Shown: positions 25,537-34,611 of the stretch, piece after piece | Layout of the letters: each line of letters opens with the position of its first letter | How positions within the stretch are numbered: the stretch's first letter is position 1 | Assembly: GCA_009929215.1 (NCBI GenBank) | Contig: SAAX01000002.1 | Span: 1-64,000, forward strand | DNA from: Deltaproteobacteria bacterium | GTDB lineage: Bacteria; Desulfobacterota; Desulfovibrionia; Desulfovibrionales; Desulfovibrionaceae | DNA length: 64,000 nt | Reading direction: 5' to 3' | Translations under genes and position numbers: made by a program | Notes under the pieces: model-generated | What the model saw: only the letters and a program-made list of their open reading frames with translations | Told to the model about the DNA's origin: nothing | Databases searched by the model: none

Positions 25537-27222
25537 TTAAATATCCTTGTAACGCCCGCCGTTGGCCGCCGAGCTTACCAGGTAGGCATAACGCCGCAGC
25601 ACCGGGTAGGGGCAGTCTTTTTTGGGCACCACAAGAGCGGCGCGGCGCTTTTCAAGCTCCGCCTCGTCCACCAGCAAGTCAAGCTTGCGGTTGGGAATGT
25701 CGATATGGATGATATCGCCTTCCTGCACCAGGGCGATGACACCGCCGTCGGCAGCTTCGGGCGAAATGTGCCCAATGGCCGCGCCGTTGGTGCCGCCAGA
25801 AAAACGGCCGTCGGTCAGCAGGGCCACATCCTTGCCAAGGCCCATGCCGGTGATGGCCGCCGTGGGCGAAAGCATTTCGCGCATGCCCGGGCCACCGCGC
25901 GGGCCTTCGTAGCGAATCACCACGGCGTCACCGGCCTTGATCTTGCCGTCAAGAATGGCCTTCATGGCGTCTTCTTCCGACTCAAACACGCGGGCCTGCA
26001 CGTCGCGGCACATCATTTCGGGGGCCACGGCCGACTGCTTTACCACAGCACCGCCGGGGGCCAGGCTGCCGCGCAGAATGGCAATGCCGCCCTGCTTGGA
26101 ATAGGGGGCATCAACACTGCGGATAACCTCGGGGTTCAGAACGCGGGCGTTCATGTCCTTGAGGTTTTCGCCCACGGTTTTGCCCGTGGCGGTCATGCAG
26201 TCCTTGTTGATCAGGCCCAGCTTGTCCAGCTCGGTCATCACAGCAGGTATGCCGCCCGCATTGTCGAGGTCAACCATGTAGTGCTTGCCCGCCGGAGAAA
26301 GTTTGCACAGGTTGGGGCTTTTTTTGCTCACCTCGTCAAAAATATCGAGGCCCAGCTTCAGGCCAGCCTCGCCAAAAACGGCGGGCAGGTGCAGCACGGT
26401 GTTGGTGGAGCAGCCAAGGGCCATATCCACGGCAACGGCGTTGGCCACAGACTTGGGCGTAACAATATCCAGCGGGCGGATATTTTTGCGCAGCAGATCC
26501 ATAACGTGCATACCGGCCTTTTTGGCCAAACGGATGCGCGCGCCGCTCACGGCGGGGATGGTTCCGTTGCCGGGCAGGGCCACGCCAATGGTTTCGGAAA
26601 GGCAGTTCATGGAATTGGCCGTGAACATGCCCGCACAGGCGCCGCACCCGGGGCAGGCGCGCTCGGCCATGTATTCCAGCTCTTCTTCGGTCATGGCACC
26701 GCTGCGCACCTTGCCCACGGCTTCAAACACGGTGATCAGGTCGCCGCGTTTGCCGGGGCCGATGTCGCCGGGCAGCATGGGGCCGCCAGAAACCAGCACC
26801 GAGGGTATATTCAGGCGCATCATGGCCATGAGCATGCCGGGCACGCACTTGTCGCAGTTGGGAATAAAGACAAGCGCGTCAAAGGCGTGGCCACGGGCCA
26901 TAATTTCAATGGAATCCGCAATAAATTCGCGCGAGGGCAGCGAAAAACGCATGCCTTCATGGTTCATGGCAAGGCCGTCGCACACGGCAATGGCCGGAAA
27001 CTGCAAGGGCGTGCCGCCCGACACGCGCACACCGGCCTTGACCGCATCGGCCAGGGTGTTCAGGTGCATATGGCCAGGAACAACTTCGCTGGCGGCATTC
27101 ACAATACCTACCAGGGGACGATCCATCTCTTCTCTGGTAAGGCCCAGAGCATAGAGCAGGGAGCGGTGGGGGGCTTTTTCCAGCCCGGACTTCATTTTTT
27201 TGCTGCGTGCTTCATCATCCAT
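25537..27222 (-). CDS. ilvD: Dihydroxy-acid dehydratase
   Basis: IlvD dehydrates 2,3-dihydroxy-isovalerate and dihydroxy-methylvalerate in valine, leucine and isoleucine synthesis. The 561 residues are full length. Iron-sulfur ligands are in [10 protein letters not shown] and [18 protein letters not shown]. The carbamylated lysine region and the C-terminal GRFSGGTNG motif are present. AAGGA lies 7 bases before the ATG. The upstream 199 bases carry a stable hairpin. No other branched-chain genes are adjacent. Confidence 0.95.
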   Translation of the reverse strand: MDDEARSKKMKSGLEKAPHRSLLYALGLTREEMDRPLVGIVNAASEVVPGHMHLNTLADAVKAGVRVSGGTPLQFPAIAVCDGLAMNHEGMRFSLPSREFIADSIEIMARGHAFDALVFIPNCDKCVPGMLMAMMRLNIPSVLVSGGPMLPGDIGPGKRGDLITVFEAVGKVRSGAMTEEELEYMAERACPGCGACAGMFTANSMNCLSETIGVALPGNGTIPAVSGARIRLAKKAGMHVMDLLRKNIRPLDIVTPKSVANAVAVDMALGCSTNTVLHLPAVFGEAGLKLGLDIFDEVSKKSPNLCKLSPAGKHYMVDLDNAGGIPAVMTELDKLGLINKDCMTATGKTVGENLKDMNARVLNPEVIRSVDAPYSKQGGIAILRGSLAPGGAVVKQSAVAPEMMCRDVQARVFESEEDAMKAILDGKIKAGDAVVIRYEGPRGGPGMREMLSPTAAITGMGLGKDVALLTDGRFSGGTNGAAIGHISPEAADGGVIALVQEGDIIHIDIPNRKLDLLVDEAELEKRRAALVVPKKDCPYPVLRRYAYLVSSAANGGRYKDI

Positions 27223-27252
27223 GGCGGTATCCTTGTGGTATGAACAACAAAC

Positions 27253-27277
27253 ATTCCCCTTGCGCCCGCAAGGGAAT
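27253..27277 (-). promoter_or_regulatory. Hairpin in the ilvD leader
   Basis: ATTCCCCTTGC (27253-27263) and GCAAGGGAAT (27268-27277) form a stem of about ten pairs with one bulged C and a four-base loop. It sits 31 bases before the ilvD start. In the minus-strand RNA it is followed by GUUUGUUGUU, so it could attenuate or block initiation. No leader peptide rich in Ile, Val or Leu was found. Confidence 0.4.
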
Positions 27278-27421
27278 GAAGATGGTACGGCAATTTTTTG
27301 CGCCCGTAAACACGGCCCGGCGGCCCTTCGGCGGCATAATTGCCGCTGCTCACGCAGGTATTTTTTGCTGGCATGCCTCCGCGCTCTTGAGCGCGCAGCC
27401 GAAGTGAGCTAATTTCCCGGC

Positions 27422-28969
27422 ATGCAAAGCTCTACCCCCACCCTGGCCCGCCGCTATATTTTCAAGCTTGTGGCCAATATTGCCTCTGTTCCCGTCTACC
27501 TTGCCATGGAGGCCATTCTGCCCCGTGCTCTCGGGCCGCAGATGTACGGCAACTACAGCTTTGCCACCAACCTGTTTCAGCAGCTTTCGGGCTTTCTGGA
27601 CATGGGCACATCCACCTGCTTTTATAATGCCCTTTCGCGCCGACAGACCGAAACAGGCCTTATTGGCTTTTATATGCGCGTTACGGCGGCGGTTTTTGGC
27701 ATTATTTTGCTGGCAGCCGCCCTGTTGCAGCTCCCCCTTGCGGGCGAGCTGCTCATGCCCGATGTGCCCCTGTGGCTGGCCCCGCTGGCGGCCATGTGGG
27801 CCTTTTTGACATGGTGGGGGCGCGTGCTGCGCTCCATGAACGATGCCGTGGGCGCGACTGTATCATCCGAAATGGTGCGCACGGCGGTTTCGCTGTTAAC
27901 GGTGGGCTTGCTTGGCCTCATGTTCTGGGCCGACTGGCTGAATATCCACACCCTTTTTGCCCAGCAATATCTCATGCTTGGAGCCACAGCGCTCGGGTAT
28001 TGGCTGGTGACGCGCACCTATTGGCGGCAGGCGAACATTCCCCTGCATTTTCGCCTTACACCAGAGCAAGCCCGGACCTATGGGCGCGAATTTTTCAACT
28101 ACAGCCACCCGCTGTTTGTTCAGGCGCTGCTCTCGTTCCTGCTGCTCTCGGCGGAGCGCTGGCTGCTGCAATGGTTTGACGGCAGTGTGGAACAGGGATT
28201 TTTTGCCCTTTCGCAAAAGGTGAGCATGGCCTGTTTTCTCTTTGTTTCAGCCATGACCCCCCTTGTGATGCGCGAGCTTTCCATTGCCTGGGGCAATAAC
28301 GACCGTGAGGCCATGGGGCGCCTGCTCACGCGCTTTGCACCGCTCCTGTATGTGGTTGCCGCCTATTTTTCGTGTTTTACGTTGGCAGAGGGTTCGGCCC
28401 TGGTGAATTTTTTTGGCGGTGCGCAGTTTGCCGCAGCCACGCTTTCTGTGCAGATCATGGCGCTCTACCCTCTGCACCAGGCATACGGCCAACTGGCGGG
28501 CTCGGTATTCCATGCCACCGGGCGTACCAAGATTTTGCGCAACATGGCAGCGCTTGAGTGCATTTATGGTTTCAGCACTGCCTGGTTTCTGCTTGCGCCG
28601 CCGGAATATTTTGGCCTTGGCCTCGGCGCGGTGGGCCTTGCCATCAAAACCGTGTGCGTGCAGATCATCACGGTCAACATTTACCTGTGGCTGGCCTCGC
28701 GCTTTATCCCCCTCAACTTCTGGCGCAATGTGGCCCATCAGGTGTGGAGCCTTGCCGTGCTGTTGCTGATGGCCTATGGCTGCCGCGAGGCCACGCTGCA
28801 TCTGGGCCTTGGGGACATTGATTCGCTGCCGCGCTTTTTGGTATCGGGCGTTGTCTACACGGCTGCCATTGGGCTGCTCTGCCTCAGCATGCCTGCGGTG
28901 ATGGGCTTTTCGCGGCAGGAGCTGCGCGAAATCTTCATACGGTTCAGCAAGTCCCGTTCACACGGCTAA
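27422..28969 (+). CDS. Polysaccharide flippase (Wzx/MOP superfamily)
   Basis: This 515-residue protein has 12-14 hydrophobic spans of the polysaccharide transporter family that flips lipid-linked oligosaccharides across the inner membrane. Typical features are the N-terminal ALGPQMYGNYSFATNL segment and the repeated pattern of small-residue helices. No ribosome site is obvious before the ATG at 27422, so the start could lie further downstream. It stands alone. A glycan locus is not adjacent, but glycosyltransferases occur elsewhere in the window. Confidence 0.8.
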   Translation: MQSSTPTLARRYIFKLVANIASVPVYLAMEAILPRALGPQMYGNYSFATNLFQQLSGFLDMGTSTCFYNALSRRQTETGLIGFYMRVTAAVFGIILLAAALLQLPLAGELLMPDVPLWLAPLAAMWAFLTWWGRVLRSMNDAVGATVSSEMVRTAVSLLTVGLLGLMFWADWLNIHTLFAQQYLMLGATALGYWLVTRTYWRQANIPLHFRLTPEQARTYGREFFNYSHPLFVQALLSFLLLSAERWLLQWFDGSVEQGFFALSQKVSMACFLFVSAMTPLVMRELSIAWGNNDREAMGRLLTRFAPLLYVVAAYFSCFTLAEGSALVNFFGGAQFAAATLSVQIMALYPLHQAYGQLAGSVFHATGRTKILRNMAALECIYGFSTAWFLLAPPEYFGLGLGAVGLAIKTVCVQIITVNIYLWLASRFIPLNFWRNVAHQVWSLAVLLLMAYGCREATLHLGLGDIDSLPRFLVSGVVYTAAIGLLCLSMPAVMGFSRQELREIFIRFSKSRSHG

Positions 28970-28980
28970 CCCCCCGTACA

Positions 28981-29007
28981 AAATGAAAAAGGCCGGAATT
29001 TCCGGCC
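28981..29007 (-). terminator. Terminator of the rplU-rpmA-obgE-proB operon
   Basis: GGCCGGAA and TTCCGGCC (28991-29007) form a tight hairpin followed on the minus strand by TTTTTCATTTTG. A second stem, GCCGGG-TTTT-CCCGGC (29047-29062), lies between it and the proB stop. Confidence 0.75.
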
Positions 29008-29071
29008 AGTTGGCATACATTTTTTGCAAAGAGCAAGACGAGAACAGCCGGGTTTTCCCGGCCGCTCGTAT

Positions 29072-30310
29072 TTATACCGCCGCGTCGAGCAGCAGGTTGT
29101 CGCGATGGATAACTTCTGGATAATGGGCATCGCCAAGTATGGCGGCAACCTCGTGCCTTTTCAGGCCCATGATTTTTTTAAGGTCTGAGGTGCTGTAGTT
29201 GGAAAGCCCCACGCCAAGGCTTTGGCCTTCGTGCAGCACGCGCACCAGCGCGCCCTGCTGAAAGCTGCCCTCAACGCGAAACACGCCCCCGGGCAGCAGG
29301 CTGCCGCCCTTGTGCAACAGGGCCTTGGCCGCGCCCGCATCCACATGCACGCTGCCCGCCGGGTCTGACTGATAGGCCAGCCAGAACTTTCGGCGCGGGA
29401 TGGCGTGCCGCGCAGGGCAAACCCATGTGCCGCCAGTAAAAGGCTCATGCCCTTGCGGTGCATTGCAAACGCCGCAAGCCGCAAAGGCACGCGTGATGAC
29501 GTGGGGTTCGCGCCCCGGCAAAATCAGTGTTGGCACGCCAATCTGCGCGGCACGGCGGGCCGCCAGCAGCTTGGAATACATGCCGCCCGTACCTACCGAG
29601 GTTTTACCGCCGCACAGCTGACCCAGATCAAGCGCGGCCACATCATCAATATGATCAAGAATGGGCGCTTGCGGATTTTTTTGCGGGTCGGCGGCCAGCA
29701 CGCCTGAAGCGGATGTGAGATTTATGAACAGATCCGCCCCGGTGAGATTGACCAGCAAACTCGCCAGGCAATCATTGTCGCCAAACTTCAGCTCGCTGAT
29801 GGATACCGTGTCGTTTTCGTTCACAATGGGCAGCACGGCCCATTCCAGCAGTTCGGCAAAGGTATTGCGGGCATTGAGAAAACGCTGCCGTGCCCGCAGG
29901 TCGTCGCGGGTAAGCAGCACCTGGGCGGTGGGCATGCGGTGGGCAAGAAAAACCTTGTCCCATGCCTGCATAAGCTGCCCCTGCCCCACGGCTGCCGCAG
30001 CCTGCCGAGCCGCAAGTCCCGTGGTTTCAACCACATGCCCGCGTGAAGAAAGGGCAGCCCTGCCAGCGGCCACAGCCCCGGAAGAAACCAGCACCAGGCG
30101 GCGAGGTTGCGTGCCGCCTTCAACGCCAGCGGTGCTTTCGGGCATCAGGTTGCGCAACTGGGCCAGCTGCGCGGCCAGATTTTCTAGCACAGGTATGCTC
30201 AGGCCGTTGGCATCGGTCAAAACCGCGCTGCCAACCTTAACAACCACAACCCGCGCCTGCGCAAGCACTTTTGCGCGTTCCTGCTGCCAGTCTTCCTTGG
30301 GGGCTGCCAT
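29072..30310 (-). CDS. proB: Glutamate 5-kinase with PUA domain
   Basis: ProB phosphorylates glutamate in the first step of proline synthesis. The amino-acid kinase domain covers about residues 18-290 (VVVKVGSAVLT, VSSGAVAAG, NENDTVS, FGDNDCLA, GTGGMYSKLLAA). A C-terminal PUA domain covers about 315-400. At 412 residues it is somewhat longer than usual, because of insertions such as the one near residues 300-312. It is the last gene of the minus operon, 17 bases after obgE. Confidence 0.95.
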   Translation of the reverse strand: MAAPKEDWQQERAKVLAQARVVVVKVGSAVLTDANGLSIPVLENLAAQLAQLRNLMPESTAGVEGGTQPRRLVLVSSGAVAAGRAALSSRGHVVETTGLAARQAAAAVGQGQLMQAWDKVFLAHRMPTAQVLLTRDDLRARQRFLNARNTFAELLEWAVLPIVNENDTVSISELKFGDNDCLASLLVNLTGADLFINLTSASGVLAADPQKNPQAPILDHIDDVAALDLGQLCGGKTSVGTGGMYSKLLAARRAAQIGVPTLILPGREPHVITRAFAACGVCNAPQGHEPFTGGTWVCPARHAIPRRKFWLAYQSDPAGSVHVDAGAAKALLHKGGSLLPGGVFRVEGSFQQGALVRVLHEGQSLGVGLSNYSTSDLKKIMGLKRHEVAAILGDAHYPEVIHRDNLLLDAAV

Positions 30311-30327
30311 AAATGCTCCACAGACCG

Positions 30328-31428
30328 CTATTCGCGGGTATAGATCACTTCGATTTCGGGGAATTCTTCGTCATCGTCCCCATCAAGTTCTGCAAAATGC
30401 AGAATGGGCGCGTGGCTGGCGGTGGCATCGCGCATGCGCCACAGCTCTTCTACAATGGGCTCGATGTTGATGCCGTCGCGCGCAGAAATAAAGAAGATGT
30501 CGCGGCCATCGGCCTTGGCGCGGGCCTTGAGCTCTTCCAGCCGCTCGGGCGTGATAAGGTCGATCTTGTTGACCACCTCAATCTGCTGGCGCTCACCCAG
30601 TTCTTCGTCAAAGCGACGCAGTTCCTCGTTGATGAGGTTAAAGCCTGCCCAGGGGTCGTCCTCACCCACGTCTTCTACGCTCAAAATATGCACCAGAAAG
30701 CGCGTGCGCTCTACATGCTTGAGAAAACGCAGACCAAGGCCCTGGCCTTCGTGCGCACCTTCGATGAGGCCGGGGATATCGGCAATGACCATGCGGCGGT
30801 CGGGATCAACCTCGTCGATCATAACACCGAGGTTGGGCGTAAGCGTGGTAAAGGGGTAGGCCGCAATCTTGGGCCGCGCCGCCGAAACCTGGGTGATGAA
30901 CGTAGACTTGCCCGCATTGGGCAGGCCCAGCAGACCGGCATCGGCCAAAATTTTCAGCTCAAGACGCAGGTTTTTTTCCTCACCCGGTTCACCGGGCTGG
31001 CAAAAACGGGGGGCGCGCATGGTCGAAGACTTGAAATGCTCGTTGCCCTTGCCGCCACGGCCACCACGGGCCACCAGCACTTCCGCATTGGGGTCGCTAA
31101 GGTCGGCCAGCAGTTCCTCGCCGTCGGGGCCTTCGACAAAAACCAGCGTGCCCACCGGCAGGTGCAGCACCATGTTTTCACCCTTTTTGCCATCGCACTG
31201 GCTGCCCTCACCGGGGCTGCCATTGCGTGCCTCGTACAGACGCTTGAGGCGAAAGTCGTAGAGCGACAGCAAACGACCGTCGGCCTTCAAAAGAACCGAG
31301 CCGCCATCGCCGCCGTTACCGCCGTCTGGCCCGCCGCGCGGCACGAACTTTTCGCGCCGGAACGAAAGGCAACCATGCCCGCCCTTACCGGCGCGCACCT
31401 GAATTCTTGCTTCATCTACAAAACGCAT
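30328..31428 (-). CDS. obgE: Obg-family GTPase
   Basis: ObgE/CgtA is a ribosome-assembly GTPase. The 366-residue protein has the glycine-rich Obg fold (residues 1-158: AGKGGHGCLSFRREK, PDGGNGGDGG). The GTPase domain then shows GLPNAGKST, DIPGL, NKID and SARDG. A short acidic C-terminal tail (ELDGDDDEEFPE) follows. The linkage to rplU and rpmA is the common bacterial arrangement. Confidence 0.97.
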   Translation of the reverse strand: MRFVDEARIQVRAGKGGHGCLSFRREKFVPRGGPDGGNGGDGGSVLLKADGRLLSLYDFRLKRLYEARNGSPGEGSQCDGKKGENMVLHLPVGTLVFVEGPDGEELLADLSDPNAEVLVARGGRGGKGNEHFKSSTMRAPRFCQPGEPGEEKNLRLELKILADAGLLGLPNAGKSTFITQVSAARPKIAAYPFTTLTPNLGVMIDEVDPDRRMVIADIPGLIEGAHEGQGLGLRFLKHVERTRFLVHILSVEDVGEDDPWAGFNLINEELRRFDEELGERQQIEVVNKIDLITPERLEELKARAKADGRDIFFISARDGINIEPIVEELWRMRDATASHAPILHFAELDGDDDEEFPEIEVIYTRE

Positions 31429-31681
31429 GGGGTATCCTTGCGGTCAGTCCGCGCGGGGCACCAGCTGTACTGGAGCACCGATATGTATATGGGGCTGCCG
31501 TTCCAAACGTGCCGCAAGCATGGCGGCACTGCAAGCCAGCCCTTTGAGACAGGCCTTGCCTGCCACATGCTGGCTGTTTTTTGGCGGTGGCACTAGCGGC
31601 CACGCATACCCCAGCACAAACACCGAAAGGGAAGAAGCCTCGCGGCCCCTTCCCTCATCGGCAAATTCCACGCGGCCGCGC
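31429..31681. other. obgE-rpmA gap
   Basis: These 253 bases lie between two genes of the minus operon. AGGGAAG...CTTCCCT at 31628-31655 can form a hairpin that might reduce read-through into obgE. An open frame on the minus strand here has no ribosome site or family resemblance and is not annotated. Confidence 0.4.
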
Positions 31682-31951
31682 TTAGTCGGCGGCCGCTTCC
31701 ACATGCACGCGCGTGTGAACGCGGCGCTTGCGGATATACTTCTCAAAGCGCACAACGCCGGTCACTTTGGCGAACAGGGTAAAATCCCTGCCCATGCCCA
31801 CGTTTACACCGGGGTAAACGGTAGTGCCGAGCTGACGCACCAGAATATTGCCAGCCAGAACTTTCTGACCGCCAAAACGCTTTACGCCGCGGCGTTGGCC
31901 TTCACTGTCGCGGCCGTTGCGCGAAGAGCCGCCTGCTTTCTTATGTGCCAT
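31682..31951 (-). CDS. rpmA: 50S ribosomal protein L27
   Basis: L27 sits near the peptidyl-transferase centre of the 50S subunit. The 89 residues match the family ([20 protein letters not shown] at the start, [18 protein letters not shown] in the middle). The N-terminus has the direct MAHKKAGGS form without the cleavable extension known from Firmicutes. GGGAGG precedes the ATG. Confidence 0.98.
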   Translation of the reverse strand: MAHKKAGGSSRNGRDSEGQRRGVKRFGGQKVLAGNILVRQLGTTVYPGVNVGMGRDFTLFAKVTGVVRFEKYIRKRRVHTRVHVEAAAD

Positions 31952-32087
31952 GGTAGCCTCCCTGGGGCGCCGACCCTTTGGACCGGCGGGGCAGAATATA
32001 AATATAGCTCAACGTACCCTGCACAAGTGCAGAGCAGCAATGACAGGCCATGCCCACGGCCCGCCCGAACCTCGGATAAACCGGGCT

Positions 32088-32396
32088 CTAGACGTTGATA
32101 CTCTTAACGCGAATGGTGGTGTAATCCTGGCGATGACCGCGCATTTTGCGCGAGTCGTTACGGCGCCAGCGCTTGAACACCTTGATCTTGGGTCCGCGCC
32201 CGTGATCCACCACTTCCGCTGTGACAGCGGCCCCGGCAAGATAGGGAGCGCCGACTTTGCATTCTGCGCCGCCGACCATCAGCACCTTGTCCAGAGAAAT
32301 TTCGCTTCCGGTCTGAACCGCAAGCTTTTCCACAACTACTTTGGAACCTTCTTCGACGCGGTACTGTTTTCCGCCGGTCTCGATAATCGCGTACAT
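32088..32396 (-). CDS. rplU: 50S ribosomal protein L21
   Basis: L21 binds 23S rRNA. The 102-residue protein begins MYAIIETGGKQYRV and has the C-terminal signature GHRQDYTTIRVKSI. The frame continues upstream for 48 codons, but GGAGG five bases before the ATG at 32396 and the family length fix the start. It is the first gene of the rplU-rpmA-obgE-proB operon, 136 bases from rpmA. Confidence 0.98.
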   Translation of the reverse strand: MYAIIETGGKQYRVEEGSKVVVEKLAVQTGSEISLDKVLMVGGAECKVGAPYLAGAAVTAEVVDHGRGPKIKVFKRWRRNDSRKMRGHRQDYTTIRVKSINV

Positions 32397-32420
32397 ATCA
32401 ACCTCCAAAAAGAGAAAGGC

Positions 32421-32450
32421 ATATTTGCCCCACAGGCCGACAAATGTCAA
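32421..32450 (-). promoter_or_regulatory. Probable rplU promoter
   Basis: On the minus strand a perfect TTGACA (32450-32445) is followed after 17-18 bases by CAAATA or AAATAT (32427-32421). The -10 is weak but the position, 25 bases before rplU, is suitable. The -35 directly abuts the long palindrome at 32451-32482. Confidence 0.55.
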
Positions 32451-32482
32451 GCGCGTTTTGCAGAATATTTTGCAAAACTCGC
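32451..32482. repeat. 32-bp near-perfect palindrome next to the rplU promoter
   Basis: Arms GTTTTGCA (32455-32462) and TGCAAAAC (32471-32478) are exact. The centre AATATT is self-complementary and the outer GCG/CGC also match, so 14 of 16 base pairs are symmetrical. It lies between the rplU -35 and the rlmD start. Its position suggests an operator for an unidentified dimeric regulator. Confidence 0.7.
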
Positions 32483-32607
32483 CAAACAGTCCGCGACTTG
32501 CGCGAAGGGCGAGAATACACAACTCCACAGCTCGCAGCAATCACTTTTTGCGGGCAGCGTTTCGTGCCCTTGCACGGTGGCCTGCCTGCTGCTATCTGTT
32601 GATCGCC

Positions 32608-34401
32608 ATGAATACCGCCACCTCTCTTATTACTGTTGATATCACCGCGCTCTCGCACGACGGGCGCGGCATTGCGCGCCTTGCCCCCGCCGAGGGCCAA
32701 GGCCGGGGCGCTGTGGTTTTTGTGGCGCATGCGCTGCCGGGCCAACGCGTTGTGGCCCGCATTACGCGGCGCAAGGCATCCTTTATGGAAGCCGAAAAGC
32801 ACGAGCTGCTGCGCGATGCCTCCGACGCCGCGCCGCCCATTTGCCCACACCACGCCGAATGCGGCGGCTGCCCGCTGCAAACCATGCCTTACGAACAACA
32901 GCTTTTCTGGAAACGCAGCATAGCGCTCGATTCCCTGAGTCGTATCGGCGGCCTTGAGCGCGCAAGTCTTGAAACCCTGCTGGGGGCGGTTGCGCCCTCG
33001 CCTGCTTGCACGCGCTTTCGCAATAAAATGGAATTTGCCTTTGGGCCAGACACAGGAACAGACGCAGGAACAGACGCAGGATCACACTCGACACTAGGCG
33101 CGACAACAGACGCAACACAGGGCGGCGAGCTTCGACTTGGCCTACGCAAGCGCAACGGGCGCGATGTGGTGGCTGTGCCCGGCTGCACACTTATGCCCCC
33201 AGAAGCCCTGCGCATGGTGAGCATGGTTGGCGAACTGGCTGCCAAAACCAGCCTTGCGGCCTTTATTCCGCCCGCTGCACGGCCCGATTCTCGGCCAGAT
33301 TTTCGGCCAGACTCTCTGCAAACGCCACAACATGGCCGCCCCGCAGCCGACCCGCGCGCACAGCAGGGGCGTGACCGCCGCCACGGTCAAACCCGCCGCA
33401 CCCCCAATCATTATTATACACCAAAGCCTGAAGCAGCCGATTTTGGCTTTTGGCGCTTTTTTGTATTGCGGCGGGGGCTTGCCGCCGATCTGCGCACGCC
33501 ACGCTGGTGGGCGCTGTGCATCACAAGCCCCGGCGACGCACAGCAGCGGGCAACAGTGCGCGCCCTTGGGCGCGAGGTGCTGGCGGCGTTTCCGCAGCTT
33601 GCGGCCTTTATCCATGAGGAGCGCGCCACCGCAGACGCCTATGCTTTTGGCGAAAAGCGCGTGCAGACGCTGGACGCCACCGGCAATGAGAATCCTGCCG
33701 CAGCACGCCTTTTCTTGCCCCTCGACGGCAAATTTTTTGCTCTGGATGCCGCCTCGTTCTTTCAGGTTAACACCGCTGCCGCGCAGGTGCTGGCCCGCAC
33801 AGCCCGCAACATGCTGGCACCAGCAAAACATGCCAAATCTGACGAGGCCCCGCATCGGGGTTTGCTTGACCTTTATTGCGGCGTGGGCGCTCCCGGCCTG
33901 TTGCTGGCGGCTGATTACACCACCCTGCTTGGCCTGGAACAGGACAGCAAGGCCGTAAAGCTGGCAAAAATCAACGCCGCCAGCCACTGTCATGGGCACT
34001 GCCTGTATGAAGCGGGCGATGCTGCCCTGCGGCTTGAGCGGCTTGCTGCCTGCGACGCGCAAGAAATGTGGGCCACAATCGACGCTGCGAGCCATAGGCC
34101 GCACGGCGATCATACGCCAGAATCTCACGACGCTGACCTCGACGCCCGCAGGGGCAAAATCCATCCCACAATCACCGACGCACTGGTTGACCCGCCACGG
34201 GCGGGGCTTTCGCCGCGTGCGCTGGATGCCCTGCTGCGCATAGCGCCAGAACGCATCCTTTATATATCGTGCAATCCCGCCACCCTGGCGCGCGATGCCG
34301 CGCAGATATCCAAACATTACAGGCTTGAAGCTCTGCAAGCTGTCGACCTGTTTCCGCATACGCCCCACCTTGAGTGCGTGAGCCTCTGGTGCAAGGGGTA
34401 A
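32608..34401 (+). CDS. rlmD: 23S rRNA (uracil-5-)-methyltransferase, RumA/RlmD-like
   Basis: The enzyme methylates a 23S rRNA uracil using SAM. A TRAM domain (VDITALSHDGRGIAR) begins the protein. A [4Fe-4S] cysteine set (CPHHAECGGCPLQ) follows near 81-93. The methyltransferase core has LLDLYCGVGAPGLLLA, DPPRAGLS and the catalytic Cys motif YISCNPATLARD near 550. At 597 residues it is longer than RlmD (about 430) because of Asp/Thr/Gly and Arg/Pro-rich insertions near residues 148-175 and 225-275, plus others. The start is uncertain: the ATG at 32608 gives the expected N-terminus but has no clear ribosome site. Confidence 0.85.
   Translation: MNTATSLITVDITALSHDGRGIARLAPAEGQGRGAVVFVAHALPGQRVVARITRRKASFMEAEKHELLRDASDAAPPICPHHAECGGCPLQTMPYEQQLFWKRSIALDSLSRIGGLERASLETLLGAVAPSPACTRFRNKMEFAFGPDTGTDAGTDAGSHSTLGATTDATQGGELRLGLRKRNGRDVVAVPGCTLMPPEALRMVSMVGELAAKTSLAAFIPPAARPDSRPDFRPDSLQTPQHGRPAADPRAQQGRDRRHGQTRRTPNHYYTPKPEAADFGFWRFFVLRRGLAADLRTPRWWALCITSPGDAQQRATVRALGREVLAAFPQLAAFIHEERATADAYAFGEKRVQTLDATGNENPAAARLFLPLDGKFFALDAASFFQVNTAAAQVLARTARNMLAPAKHAKSDEAPHRGLLDLYCGVGAPGLLLAADYTTLLGLEQDSKAVKLAKINAASHCHGHCLYEAGDAALRLERLAACDAQEMWATIDAASHRPHGDHTPESHDADLDARRGKIHPTITDALVDPPRAGLSPRALDALLRIAPERILYISCNPATLARDAAQISKHYRLEALQAVDLFPHTPHLECVSLWCKG
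33051..33086 (+). repeat. Three 12-bp in-frame repeats inside rlmD
   Basis: Three copies of a GCAGGAACAGAC-like unit encode TGTDAGTDAGSH. They lie in a species-variable insertion between the iron-sulfur and catalytic parts. A second repeat (CGGCCAGAYT units near 33293-33312) encodes RPDFRPD. Confidence 0.75.
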
Positions 34402-34522
34402 GCTGCTTTTTTCGGGGCTTGCACACATTTTTTGAAGCCCGATTTTTGGTATCAACAGCTGCTTTTCCGGCCATTCTCGGCACAAGGAATGCAGCGTAAT
34501 CACAAGTTTCCGCCCAAAGTCA

Positions 34523-34549
34523 TTGACGCGTCAGGTCGCCTGTGATAAT
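34523..34549 (+). promoter_or_regulatory. Promoter of the atp operon
   Basis: TTGACG (34523-34528) lies 15 bases before GATAAT (34544-34549), which is preceded by TGT in the extended -10 arrangement. It is 63 bases upstream of the first atp gene. The short spacer is offset by the extended -10. Confidence 0.6.
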
Positions 34550-34557
34550 TTGAACAG
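34540..34557 (+). promoter_or_regulatory. Rex-like palindrome over the atp -10
   Basis: CTGTGATAATTTGAACAG has CTGT/ACAG arms and the 18-base geometry of Rex operators (TTGTGAA-N4-TTCACAA); 9 of 14 fixed positions match. It covers the -10, so binding would block transcription. rex itself lies at the end of this gene cluster. Confidence 0.35.
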
Positions 34558-34611
34558 CGTTAAGGGGACCATGACGCTACAGGTTCCGAGAGCCAAGCGC
34601 GCGGAGGCCTT

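Noticed and set aside
31444-31755. 103-codon minus-strand frame in the obgE-rpmA gap
   Set aside because: It overlaps rpmA in another frame, lacks a ribosome site and resembles nothing.
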